In this document: positions 7,985 to 16,426 of the stretch, in pieces
How positions within the stretch are numbered: position 1 is the first letter of the stretch
Layout of the letters: every line of letters begins with the position of its first letter
From: Allorhizobium ampelinum S4
GTDB taxonomy: Bacteria; Pseudomonadota; Alphaproteobacteria; Rhizobiales; Rhizobiaceae
DNA length: 64,000 nucleotides
Reading direction: 5' to 3'
Assembly: GCF_000016285.1 (NCBI RefSeq)
Contig: NC_011989.1
Coordinates: forward strand, 1,243,001-1,307,000
Position numbers and translations under genes: made by a program
Notes under the pieces: generated by a model
The model's database searches: none
Seen by the model: only the letters and a program-made list of their open reading frames with translations
What the model was told of the DNA's origin: nothing

Positions 7985-8886
7985 GCGGCGTGAAGCGCTA
8001 TCTGGTGACGGGCCTAGCCGGACAGGTCGTGCAGTCGCTGCTTGAGAAAGCCAGTGATCGCAAGGATATCGACCTTGTCGCCCTGGGTCGGCCACAGCTT
8101 GATCTGGCCGATCCCGCGACGATTGAAGCGGCTGTGTTGGCCGCGAAACCCGACCTGATTATTTCGGCTGCCGCTTATACCGCGGTCGACCAGGCCGAAA
8201 CCGACGAGGCCACGGCCTTTACGGTCAATGGCGAAGGGCCGGGGGAATTGGCGCGGGTTGCCAAGGCGCTGGATATCCCGATCATCCATATCTCGACCGA
8301 TTATGTCTTCGATGGCAGCAAGGCTTCGCCCTATAACGAGGCCGATCCGGTTGCGCCGCTTGGCGTCTATGGCCGCAGCAAGCTGGAAGGCGAGCGCCGG
8401 GTGGCGGCTGAAACCGATAACCACGCGATCCTGCGCACGGCCTGGGTCTATAGCCCGTTCGGCAAGAATTTTCTGCTGACCATGTTGCGGCTGGCTGAAA
8501 CCCGCGATGAACTGGGCGTGGTGGCCGACCAGATCGGCAATCCGACCTCGGCGCTCGATATTGCCGATGCGGTGTTGAAGGTGGCTGATAACCTGCTGTC
8601 GTCCAAGGCCGCCGATCTGCGCGGCACGTTCCATATGACGGGAACGGGAGAGGCGAGCTGGGCGGAGTTTGCAAGGGAGATCTTCAGGCTGTCGGCTGAG
8701 CAAAACGACCCTTCGGCCAAAGTCAATCCAATCCCGGCCAGCGCCTACCCGACGCCCGCCAAACGGCCTGCGAATTCCCGGCTGGATTGCGCCAAACTGG
8801 CCAGAGTTCATGCTATCGATATCCCCGATTGGCGCGTATCGACGCAACTGGTCATCGACCGGTTACGCCGACCAGCCGCAGTTTAG
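7981..8886 (+). CDS. rfbD: dTDP-4-dehydrorhamnose reductase
   Basis: A 301-residue RmlD that reduces dTDP-4-keto-L-rhamnose to dTDP-L-rhamnose with NAD(P)H, the last step of the pathway. It has an N-terminal dinucleotide site [20 protein letters not shown] near residue 103, and YGRSKLEGE (Tyr-x3-Lys) near 128. A 4-bp overlap couples it to rfbB. Its TAG stop runs directly into a dispersed palindromic repeat (8884-8936), which separates it from rfbA by 77 bases. The usual first glycine-rich GxxGxxG motif is slightly relaxed but readable. Confidence 0.95.
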   Translation: MSGVKRYLVTGLAGQVVQSLLEKASDRKDIDLVALGRPQLDLADPATIEAAVLAAKPDLIISAAAYTAVDQAETDEATAFTVNGEGPGELARVAKALDIPIIHISTDYVFDGSKASPYNEADPVAPLGVYGRSKLEGERRVAAETDNHAILRTAWVYSPFGKNFLLTMLRLAETRDELGVVADQIGNPTSALDIADAVLKVADNLLSSKAADLRGTFHMTGTGEASWAEFAREIFRLSAEQNDPSAKVNPIPASAYPTPAKRPANSRLDCAKLARVHAIDIPDWRVSTQLVIDRLRRPAAV

Positions 8887-8936
8887 AGTTTGTCTAGGGA
8901 AAACTGGTCGCCGGCTTTCCTCAAAAGACAACGAAC
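8884..8936. repeat. Stop-codon-linked palindromic repeat, copy A
   Basis: One of four related elements in this window (others at 38252, 53458 and 59377). It begins exactly at the rfbD stop codon: TAG followed by AGTTTGTC, then GGGAAAA, a short variable core, a CCGG-CTTTCC arm and a closing AAGACAACGAAC. The arms pair imperfectly here. It lies inside the rfb operon, between rfbD and rfbA. Confidence 0.7.
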
Positions 8937-8963
8937 ACAAATGACGTGTCAGGAGTTTTATAA

Positions 8964-9827
8964 ATGAAGGGTATCATTCTAGCCGGTGGCAGCGGCACCC
9001 GCCTGCATCCCATGACGCTAGTCACCTCCAAGCAGCTCATGCCTGTCTATGACAAGCCGATGATCTATTATCCGCTCTCGACGCTGATGCTGGCCGGGAT
9101 TCGCGATATCCTGATCATTTCGACACCGAAGGATCTGCCGAATTTTCAAAGCCTGCTGGGCGATGGGTCGAAATGGGGGATTTCGTTGACCTATGCCGAG
9201 CAGCCGTCACCGGATGGCCTGGCGCAGGCCTATATTATCGGCGCGGATTTCGTCGGCTCTAATCCGTCTTGTTTGATCCTCGGCGACAATATTTTCTATG
9301 GCCATGGTGTCAACGACCTGTTCAGAAGTGCTGTGGCACGCAATGACGGGGCAACCGTATTTGCCTATCACGTCAATGATCCAGAACGCTATGGCGTTGT
9401 GGAATTCGACAAGGACATGAAGGCGATTTCGATCGAGGAAAAGCCGCCAACGCCGCGGTCGAGCTGGGCCGTGACCGGGCTTTACTTCTACGACAAGGAT
9501 GTCGTGGATATCGCCGCAAACCTCAAGCCATCGGCGCGTGGCGAGCTGGAAATCACCGACGTCAACCGGGTCTATCTGGAACGCGGCCGGCTTAATGTCG
9601 AGAAAATGGGCCGTGGCTATGCGTGGCTGGATACCGGCACCCCCGACAGTCTGCTGGATGCCTCGGAATTCGTTGCCACGCTGGAACGCCGTCAGGGCTT
9701 CAAGATTTCCTGCCCGGAAGAGATCGCCTATCGGCTCGGTTTCATCGACGCTCAGCAGTTGGAGGCGCTCGGCCTGCAATATGGCAAGAGCGCTTATGGG
9801 CAATATCTGCTGAAAAAAGTGCTCTAA
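8964..9827 (+). CDS. rfbA: Glucose-1-phosphate thymidylyltransferase
   Basis: A 287-residue RmlA nucleotidyltransferase that makes dTDP-glucose from dTTP and glucose-1-phosphate, the first and feedback-controlled step of the rhamnose pathway. The nucleotide-binding signature [13 protein letters not shown] starts at residue 5. Further landmarks are [14 protein letters not shown], the GDNIFYG loop and [12 protein letters not shown]. Full length. AGGAG lies about 8 bases before the start. It closes the rfbC-rfbB-rfbD-rfbA unit and is followed by a strong hairpin. Confidence 0.97.
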   Translation: MKGIILAGGSGTRLHPMTLVTSKQLMPVYDKPMIYYPLSTLMLAGIRDILIISTPKDLPNFQSLLGDGSKWGISLTYAEQPSPDGLAQAYIIGADFVGSNPSCLILGDNIFYGHGVNDLFRSAVARNDGATVFAYHVNDPERYGVVEFDKDMKAISIEEKPPTPRSSWAVTGLYFYDKDVVDIAANLKPSARGELEITDVNRVYLERGRLNVEKMGRGYAWLDTGTPDSLLDASEFVATLERRQGFKISCPEEIAYRLGFIDAQQLEALGLQYGKSAYGQYLLKKVL

Positions 9828-9857
9828 CGCTTTTAAACCGGACGCGTATCTGCAATA

Positions 9858-9889
9858 CAGCGCCACGCACCTGAGAGGGTGTGGCGCTG
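9858..9889 (+). terminator. Hairpin after rfbA
   Basis: CAGCGCCAC...CACC pairs with GGTG...GGCGCTG around a short loop, 30 bases past the rfbA stop. The stem is GC-rich with one internal bulge. The following bases are only modestly T-rich, so it may be a weak or Rho-assisted terminator. Confidence 0.5.
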
Positions 9890-9903
9890 TAACAGTTTAT
9901 ATA

Positions 9904-9954
9904 TGCTGCATAATTTTTTCCTCAAATCGACTTTGATTTAAGGTTTATGCGGTA
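9904..9954. repeat. Dispersed AT-rich palindrome, copy 1
   Basis: An imperfect palindrome with arms GCATAA/TTATGC and CCTcAAATC/GATTTaAGG around a short centre. A closely related element lies at 45154-45203. Both are in non-coding DNA. Short palindromes of this TGCTGCATAATTT...AAATCG type are, as far as I recall, common between genes in Rhizobiaceae. Confidence 0.6.
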
Positions 9955-10029
9955 AAACGCGGGCAGAGGTCTCGTTGCGGTCGGTGTTGGCGTTTCAAAA
10001 GTGAGGCCCGGTGAAATATTGTATCGGCT

Positions 10030-12006
10030 GTGGAGCGCATCCAATGGTCTTATCGGTGGTGTGATGCGTTGAAGACCAGTGTGCGTGATGGACAGGATTC
10101 GACCGAGCTGGCGCAGGTATGCGCCGCACAGGGTCCGGCTGCCCGCCGTCTGGCCGATAAGCCGGTGATGATTTCAGTCCATGATCCCGATGGCTGCCTT
10201 GGGCCTTCGCCGCGTCTCTTGCTTCATCGTCCCGGTCGGGTTCCAGCCATTCTCAAGCGTTCGCTTATCGTGAAAAACTCTGGCCGCTTCCTGGGATGGA
10301 TGCCCGACGATCTGGACTCGATTGCCGTCGTCGCGACACCGGCAAAGGACCGGGTCAACGCAGTTCGGCAACCGACCGTCACGATCCGCACGCTGTCCAT
10401 CGCCGAAGCTGTCCTGCGGGTGCTGATCCGCTGGCCCCATACCGCACGCACCTTGCTCCGCTTGCTGGCGGCGCGAAACGTCAAGGGTGCGACGTTCCGG
10501 TTCCTCCGGCATTTCGAGGCCTTATCGTCACCCCGCTATCAGGATTGGCTTCGGCTGCGCGATGAGGTGGACAGGCCACCAGCCATTTCTAGCAGCTCGG
10601 CGCCTCTCGTTTTGGTCAGTGTTATGGGAGCGGGTGAGCGGCGGTCCGTCACGCGCAAAAGCCTTGATCGGCAGACTTATCGGCAAGTTGAATTTGTCGA
10701 TCTGGAAGACCTGGCCGGTGACCTGGCAAGCCGCGCGACAGAGAAGGATCTGTTCTGGCTGCTGGTGCCGGCCGGCGTCACCTTGTCGCCATTGGCGCTG
10801 CAATGGATGGCGGATTGCCTGATCTGTCACCCGCAGGCGGCGGGGGTTTATTGCGACGAGGACCAGACTACCCGCAAGGGTGAGCCAGCTGTGCCGTTGT
10901 TCAAACCAGCCTGGAACCTGCCCTTGGTGCAAACCGGCTGGCTGCCGATGGACTGCGTTCTCTTGCGTCCTGCCTGCCTACCGCAACCTGTCGATGTCAC
11001 CAGTTTCGATGCGAACCAACTCGTCATCCAGGCAGCAGCAGCGGGGGACATTCTTCATCTGCCCCGCGTTCTGGCTCACCGATCCTCTCCGCGACCGGCT
11101 CTCACGCTATCGCGGCCCTTGCTGCGACCGGGCAGCTCTCGCCCGCCTGTCACCGTGATCATTCCAACCCGGGACCGGGCGGATCTTCTTTCAGCCTGTC
11201 TTGATGGCCTGCTGGGTCGCACCGATCATGGCGAATTGGATATTATCGTCATCGACAATGACAGCAAGGAGGATGCGACGCGCATACTTCTCGACAGGAT
11301 CGAGGCGGAAGGCCATGTGCGGCGCTTGCCGATGCCCGGCACCTTCAATTTTTCCAGAGCCTGCAATCTCGGCGTCGATCAGGCCCGGCATGACCGGATT
11401 CTGCTGCTCAACAACGATGTCGAACCGCTGGAGCGCGACTGGCTGGGCGAGATGAATGCCGAGTTGGATGATCCCCAAGTCGGGGCTGTCGGTGCCCTGT
11501 TGCTCTATCCCGATGGTTTTGTCCAGCATGCCGGTGTCACGCTGGGGGCGGGGTCCATTGCCCGCCACAGTTTCCATTTTCATGATCCTGACGGTGGCGA
11601 GGATCATGGCCTGCTTGCGCAGCGCCGCCATGTTTCCGCCGTCACGGCGGCCTGCCTCTTGACCCGCAAAAGCCATTGGTTACAGGTGGGTGGCATGGAC
11701 GAAGCGAATTTACCGGTCGCCTTCAACGATGTCGATTACTGCCTGAAGCTGCGCCGCGCTGGTCTCGATATCGTCTGGACGCCTCATGCACGCCTTGTTC
11801 ATCGTGAATCCGTATCGCGTGGGCGGGACGATACCGTCGAAAAGCGGCTGCGCTTTGCCGGGGAGGAGAAGGTAATGTTCGAACGCTGGTCCGACGTGAT
11901 CGACAACGATCCCTGCTACAATCCGAACTGCTCGCTGAGCGCTGGTGATTTCGTGCTGGAAGCGGCCCCGCGTGACCTGTCGGCAAGGAGTGGCCGTATC
12001 CGATGA
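10030..12006 (+). CDS. Tandem family 2 glycosyltransferase, first domain degenerate
   Basis: A 658-residue cytoplasmic glycosyltransferase. The C-terminal GT2 domain (from about residue 371) is intact: VTVIIPTRDRADLL, LLNNDVE at about 459-465 (metal/nucleotide-sugar site) and FNDVDYCLKLRRAG near 565. The region at about 190-300 matches a second GT2 domain in layout: YQDWLRLRDEVD, then LLVPAGVTLSPLAL where active relatives have LLDHDDxLxPxAL, then YCDEDQ and FKPAWN. The metal-binding DHDD is thus replaced by VPAG. The start is uncertain: GTG at 10030 has no clear ribosome site, and TTG 10069 or GTG 10081 are alternatives. It overlaps the next gene by 4 bp. With rfb genes upstream, a rhamnose-containing glycan is a reasonable guess for its product. 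Confidence 0.85.
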   Translation: MERIQWSYRWCDALKTSVRDGQDSTELAQVCAAQGPAARRLADKPVMISVHDPDGCLGPSPRLLLHRPGRVPAILKRSLIVKNSGRFLGWMPDDLDSIAVVATPAKDRVNAVRQPTVTIRTLSIAEAVLRVLIRWPHTARTLLRLLAARNVKGATFRFLRHFEALSSPRYQDWLRLRDEVDRPPAISSSSAPLVLVSVMGAGERRSVTRKSLDRQTYRQVEFVDLEDLAGDLASRATEKDLFWLLVPAGVTLSPLALQWMADCLICHPQAAGVYCDEDQTTRKGEPAVPLFKPAWNLPLVQTGWLPMDCVLLRPACLPQPVDVTSFDANQLVIQAAAAGDILHLPRVLAHRSSPRPALTLSRPLLRPGSSRPPVTVIIPTRDRADLLSACLDGLLGRTDHGELDIIVIDNDSKEDATRILLDRIEAEGHVRRLPMPGTFNFSRACNLGVDQARHDRILLLNNDVEPLERDWLGEMNAELDDPQVGAVGALLLYPDGFVQHAGVTLGAGSIARHSFHFHDPDGGEDHGLLAQRRHVSAVTAACLLTRKSHWLQVGGMDEANLPVAFNDVDYCLKLRRAGLDIVWTPHARLVHRESVSRGRDDTVEKRLRFAGEEKVMFERWSDVIDNDPCYNPNCSLSAGDFVLEAAPRDLSARSGRIR

Positions 12007-13085
12007 AAAAACGGTGGTACTGGCCGGTTCTGGAGCAGGTTTTGCCGCGACCCCGGCTGCGGGACCAAGCGGATGGAAAGCCGCGCCGCCCAGTCAAGTC
12101 GGTTCTGGTCTTCGGTCGCGTTCCAAACCCCACGTTCGACTATTATCTGCCCGTCCGGTTGAGTGCAGAGGGCATGCCTCCCTATCAGGTTCACGATATC
12201 AGAAAGCTTGACGGGGGCGCACTCGACCCCGACGGCGCATTTGTGGTGATCTGTCGCTATGCGTCACGGCCCTTGCTGCGCTGGATCGAAACCCATGCTG
12301 ACAAGCTCGCCGGTGTCGGTCTGCTGCTGGATGACGACATCAATGCCGTCATATCCAGCCGTGACGCCGATATCGCCTATAGCCTGTTCCTGTGGTTTAG
12401 GGCGCTTTATCCGCTGCGACGCCTGAACCGCCATCTCGACATTCTCTGGCTGTCCACACCGCAATTGTTCCAGGCGATTGGCGAACCGAAGGCCCGTATC
12501 CTGCCGCCAGCTCCTCCCATCAGCCTTTGGGAGCGCCGGTTACCTGCCGATGGGAGGGCGGATAGCGCCGCCAACCAGGACAAGGTGGTGGTTGCCTATC
12601 ACGCCACGGGGGTGCATGTGGCGGAACATCACTTCCTGAAGCCGGTCATCCGGACCGTGCTGGAACAGCGCCCCCAGGCGGTGTTCGAAGTGTTTGCGGG
12701 CAAGAAGGCCCGCGCGATATGGAAAGACATGAACCGCGTAACGGTGAAGGCGCCAGTGTCCTGGCCACAATATCTGGTTTACGCGGGAAGGGCGCAGGTC
12801 GATATCATGCTGGTGCCTTTGGCGCCGTCTGAGGCCAATGACAGCCGGGCCTGCACCAAATTCATCGATGCCGCCCGGCTCGGTGCGGCAGGGCTGTTCT
12901 CAGAAGGCCTGGCCTATGGCGCCGAGGCTGATGATGCACAACCTCGATTGCCCTATGATCAGGCTGCCTGGATCGCAGAAATCATCCGCTTGATCGATAA
13001 TCCCGCGGAAAGAGCCGAGGGAGCCGAGCGGATTCGTAACAAAGTGGCCCTGATGGGCACGACTTTCGAGCCGCTATTACCGTAA
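12003..13085 (+). CDS. Probable glycosyltransferase (GT-B-like), uncharacterised
   Basis: A 360-residue protein translationally coupled to the tandem GT2 upstream (ATGA, 12003-12006). The N-terminal third has strand-helix alternations (VLVFGRVPNPTFDYYLPVRL, then FVVICRYAS). The C-terminal half has VVVAYHATGVHVAEHHFLKPVI, a Rossmann-like start of a second domain, and FIDAARLGAAGLFSE, like the nucleotide-sugar-binding end of GT-B enzymes. No signal peptide or membrane segment. I cannot assign a donor or acceptor; I infer a surface-polysaccharide role from the neighbours. It is not clearly a member of a named family from sequence alone. Confidence 0.7.
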   Translation: MKKRWYWPVLEQVLPRPRLRDQADGKPRRPVKSVLVFGRVPNPTFDYYLPVRLSAEGMPPYQVHDIRKLDGGALDPDGAFVVICRYASRPLLRWIETHADKLAGVGLLLDDDINAVISSRDADIAYSLFLWFRALYPLRRLNRHLDILWLSTPQLFQAIGEPKARILPPAPPISLWERRLPADGRADSAANQDKVVVAYHATGVHVAEHHFLKPVIRTVLEQRPQAVFEVFAGKKARAIWKDMNRVTVKAPVSWPQYLVYAGRAQVDIMLVPLAPSEANDSRACTKFIDAARLGAAGLFSEGLAYGAEADDAQPRLPYDQAAWIAEIIRLIDNPAERAEGAERIRNKVALMGTTFEPLLP

Positions 13086-13141
13086 AAATCTATTTCAATA
13101 TTTTTGAAGATCGCAGCCGTCCAGGCTGTCCGCAATCGCGG

Positions 13142-13882
13142 TCAGCTGTAGGGCGGATAATCGACGATCTTCTGTTCCCGGACGATAAACAGCTTGCCTG
13201 TTTCCGTCTGTTGCGGCCCGACCAGTGGCAACAGGGCTTTGGCGACTTCTGAGGGATGCGGCAATGTATCAGGGTCTTCGCCCGGCATGGCCTGGGCGCG
13301 CATCGCCGTGCGGGTGGCACCAGGGTCAATGGAAAGGACGCGGAGCGGTAGGCGCTGGTTTTCGGCAGCCCAGGTGCGGGCTAAGGCTTCAACCGCAGCC
13401 TTGGATGCGGAATAGGGGCCCCAGAAAGGCTTGCATTTATGCGGTGCGGCGGAGGACAGGATCAGGGCACGGCCCTGGTCGGATTTGGTGATCAGCGGAT
13501 CGATCGAGCGGATCAGCCGCCAGGTGGCGGTGACATTGATGGTCATCACCTTTTCGAATACCTTGGCCTCGACATGGGCAACGGGCGAAATCGTCCCGAG
13601 CACGCCAGCATTGGCAACCAGAATATCCAGCTTGCCCCAGCGCTCGAAAATCGATCCGCCCAGCGCATCGATGGCGCCCATGTCGGCGAGATCGAACGGC
13701 ACCAGGGTCGCGCTACCACCTGCCGAGGTAATGGCGTCATCAAGGTCTTCCAGACCCCCGACGGTGCGGGCGCAGGCAATCACATGCGCGCCTGCCTTTG
13801 CCAGTTCAAGGGCGGTGAAATAGCCGATGCCGCGTGACGCTCCGGTGACCAGCGCGATCCGTCCCTTGAGATCAACCGTCAT
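13142..13882 (-). CDS. SDR family NAD(P)-dependent oxidoreductase
   Basis: A 246-residue classical short-chain dehydrogenase. The cofactor motif TGASRGIG is at residues 14-21, the NAG segment (VANAGVLG) near 90-97, the catalytic Ser in ILSSAAPH near 147 and YSASKAAVE (Tyr-x3-Lys) near 156. Length is typical. The gene lies just downstream of purF on the same strand, with 44 bases between. The substrate is unknown. It converges with the plus-strand glycosyltransferase gene ending at 13085. Confidence 0.9.
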   Translation of the reverse strand: MTVDLKGRIALVTGASRGIGYFTALELAKAGAHVIACARTVGGLEDLDDAITSAGGSATLVPFDLADMGAIDALGGSIFERWGKLDILVANAGVLGTISPVAHVEAKVFEKVMTINVTATWRLIRSIDPLITKSDQGRALILSSAAPHKCKPFWGPYSASKAAVEALARTWAAENQRLPLRVLSIDPGATRTAMRAQAMPGEDPDTLPHPSEVAKALLPLVGPQQTETGKLFIVREQKIVDYPPYS

Positions 13883-13926
13883 GTCCGCTTCCCCCTCATA
13901 ATCTCATGCAACGCCAAGAACCGGCC

Positions 13927-15420
13927 TCAGCCGTTGATAGACATAACCGACACCTTGCGGCCGCCCATTTTCTCGCCTTCCTTGTCCAGGAGACGGGTCG
14001 GGTAGTCGCCGGTGAAATAGTGATCGGTAAATTGCGGATTGGCGGCATTGCGGGCCTCGCCGCCTACGGCCATGTACAGCCCATCGATGGACAGGAAGGC
14101 AAGCGAATCGGCGCCGATAAATTTCGCCATGGCTTCGGCGCCCGCATATTGATTGGCGAGCAGCTTTTCGGCATCCGGCGTGTCGATGCCGTAGAAATCC
14201 GGATGGTAGATCATCGGGCTGGCAACACGGATATGCACTTCCTTGGCTCCGGCATCGCGGATCATCTGGACGATCTTCAGCGATGTCGTGCCGCGCACGA
14301 TGGAATCGTCCACCAGGACAACTCGCTTACCCTCGATCATCGCCCGGTTGGCCGAATGCTTCAGCTTGACGCCGAAGGCGCGGATCTGCTGCGTCGGCTC
14401 GATAAAGGTGCGTCCGACATAGTGATTGCGGATGATGCCGTATTCGAACGGAATGCCGCTGGCCTGGGCATAGCCCAGTGCAGCCGGCGTGCCGCCATCT
14501 GGAACAGGCACCACGACATCGCCATCGCAAGGGGCTTCCTTCGCCAGGTTCATGCCCATGGCCTTGCGGGTCTGATAGACGTTGCGACCGCTGACGACCG
14601 AATCGGGGCGGGCGAAATAGACATATTCGAACAGGCAGGGACGCTCGGCCTGCGGGCGTGCTGGACGGCGGCTGTCGATGGTGATCGAGCCATCCGGCTG
14701 GATCTCGCAGATGATCACTTCGCCATTTTCAACATCACGGACGAATTTCGCGCCGATAATGTCGAGTGCGCAGGTTTCCGAACAAAAAATCGGCTTGCCG
14801 TCGAGATCGCCCATCACCAGAGGCCGGATGCCGATCGGGTCGCGGGCGGCGATCAGTTTGGTGCGGGTCATCGCCAGCATCGAATAACCACCTTCCATCT
14901 GCCTGATGGCATCGATGAAGCGGTCGGCGGTGGAGCTGTGACGGGAGCGGGCGATCAGATGCAGCACGACTTCGGTATCCGAGGTCGATTGACAGATGGC
15001 CCCGGTGGCAATGATCTGGCGGCGCAGCGTCAGGCCATTGGTGAAATTGCCGTTATGGGCAATGGCGATGCCGCCTTCCTCCAATTCGGCAAACAGTGGC
15101 TGCACATTGCGCAACGCCACTTCGCCAGTGGTGGAATAGCGGGTATGGCCGATGGCGGCGGAACCCGGCAATTTTGCCAGCGTCACTGGATTGGTATAGT
15201 GGTCGCCGACAAGGCCCATATGCTTTTCGGTGTGAAACTGCTTGCCGTCAAAGGAAACCAGTCCGGCTGCCTCCTGGCCACGATGCTGAAGCGCATGCAG
15301 TCCGAGAGCGGTCAGGGTTGCGGCATCCTGATGGCCCAGAATGCCGAACACGCCGCATTCTTCATGCAGCGTGTCGCCATCGAGGTCTTCAAGGAAAGTC
15401 GAGGAAATAGACTGTTTCAT
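13927..15420 (-). CDS. purF: Amidophosphoribosyltransferase
   Basis: A 497-residue enzyme for the first committed step of purine synthesis: PRPP plus glutamine to phosphoribosylamine. The start at 15420 yields a 21-residue propeptide ending HEE before Cys22 of CGVFGILGH, the N-terminal nucleophile exposed after processing. The glutaminase motifs GHTRYSTTG and NGNFTN follow. The PRPP site VVLVDDSIVRGTTS lies near residue 360. Residue Asp in HPDFYGID sits where Fe-S-containing Bacillus-type enzymes have Cys, so a 4Fe-4S cluster looks absent. A longer frame to 15576 is open but lacks family support. Confidence 0.97.
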   Translation of the reverse strand: MKQSISSTFLEDLDGDTLHEECGVFGILGHQDAATLTALGLHALQHRGQEAAGLVSFDGKQFHTEKHMGLVGDHYTNPVTLAKLPGSAAIGHTRYSTTGEVALRNVQPLFAELEEGGIAIAHNGNFTNGLTLRRQIIATGAICQSTSDTEVVLHLIARSRHSSTADRFIDAIRQMEGGYSMLAMTRTKLIAARDPIGIRPLVMGDLDGKPIFCSETCALDIIGAKFVRDVENGEVIICEIQPDGSITIDSRRPARPQAERPCLFEYVYFARPDSVVSGRNVYQTRKAMGMNLAKEAPCDGDVVVPVPDGGTPAALGYAQASGIPFEYGIIRNHYVGRTFIEPTQQIRAFGVKLKHSANRAMIEGKRVVLVDDSIVRGTTSLKIVQMIRDAGAKEVHIRVASPMIYHPDFYGIDTPDAEKLLANQYAGAEAMAKFIGADSLAFLSIDGLYMAVGGEARNAANPQFTDHYFTGDYPTRLLDKEGEKMGGRKVSVMSING

Positions 15421-15636
15421 TGCAGCAAGCCTTTGCTCGATACATGCGCGCCGATACGGGGCACGGGTGACGAAATGCAGTAAGGAGCGCCGATTTCCAT
15501 CACGGGTGGCGCTCATTCTTTGTCTCTGCTCAATCCCTGGGCTCAATCCCTGGCAGGGTCTGATGATCTTGAGCAATTCGGACAGGCCAGCTCTATATAA
15601 GCGCGCCTGCTATCAACGTCCAGAAGGCGGACGATA

Positions 15637-16236
15637 TCAATTGGCTGGCGCGGGTGTCTGACCTGGTGTCTGGGCTGGCGCATCGTCTGCAGGCGCCTGG
15701 CCTTCAGCAGGTGCTGTCTGTTGTTTGCCGAGGATGCGGGCGCGCAGTTGCGGTTCGATATCGTCGGGCAGCACCGCTTCCAGCTTGACTACCAGCGCAT
15801 CGAGGAACGGTTTCGACTTGGCGTTGTTGACCCAGTCCGGCCGCTGCTTGGCATCGATCAGCCAGTTCCAGAAGGCGACGGCCACAACCAGCAGCAGGAT
15901 GCCGCGCGCCGCTCCGAACAGAAAGCCGAGGGTACGGTCCAATGCGCCGATCCGGCTGTCGATGATGAAGTCGGCAATGCGCGAGGTGATAAACGAGATC
16001 AGGATCAGGGCCAGCAGGAATACCCCGCCTGCAGAGGCGGCAACGGCGATCCGCTGGTCGTTGGTATAATTCTTCACATAGGGAAGAATGAAAGGATAAA
16101 GATAATAGGCCGCCGCAATGGCGCCCACCCAACTGGCAATCGACAGGATCTCGCGTGAAAAGCCGCGGATCATCGCCAGCACGGCTGAAAACAGCACGAC
16201 ACCGATGACAATACCGTCGAAAATCGTAATGGGCAT
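15637..16236 (-). CDS. cvpA: CvpA family membrane protein
   Basis: A 199-residue inner-membrane protein with four hydrophobic segments (about residues 4-22, 28-46, 62-82 and 100-122), typical of CvpA. E. coli CvpA is needed for colicin V production and lies upstream of purF, the same neighbour order as here. The C-terminal tail is rich in Pro, Ala and Gln (QTPGQTPAPAN). Start chosen at 16236: GGAG lies 10 bases upstream and the family begins near MPITIFD. Its cellular function is not well defined. Confidence 0.9.
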   Translation of the reverse strand: MPITIFDGIVIGVVLFSAVLAMIRGFSREILSIASWVGAIAAAYYLYPFILPYVKNYTNDQRIAVAASAGGVFLLALILISFITSRIADFIIDSRIGALDRTLGFLFGAARGILLLVVAVAFWNWLIDAKQRPDWVNNAKSKPFLDALVVKLEAVLPDDIEPQLRARILGKQQTAPAEGQAPADDAPAQTPGQTPAPAN

Positions 16237-16426
16237 TCCGTTCAACTCCAGGACTAGGCCGCGAAGGGGTCGCCAGGTTTCTTGATCTTTCCGGTCCGGC
16301 TGTTCCGGCGGCCTCTCCTTACACCACGATGTCACGCAGTGGAAGGATCAATCCTTGCCGAGTTTGTTACACAAATGTGACTTTACGCCAAAAATCCTTC
16401 CGAACGGCCTGTTCCTGGGAGCTACC

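Noticed and set aside
6272..8095. A 607-codon open frame on the minus strand across rfbC, rfbB and rfbD
   Set aside because: It is antisense to three well-recognised rhamnose genes, has no family features, and is a normal by-product of high-GC codon usage.
13927..15420. Possible Fe-S cluster in PurF
   Set aside because: The Cys expected in the CFYGIDT-type segment of Fe-S enzymes is Asp here, so a cluster is unlikely and nothing unusual needs explaining.
13906..15483. A 525-codon plus-strand frame opposite purF
   Set aside because: Antisense shadow of a clear PurF; its composition is His/Gly/Asp-rich with no domain or ribosome site.
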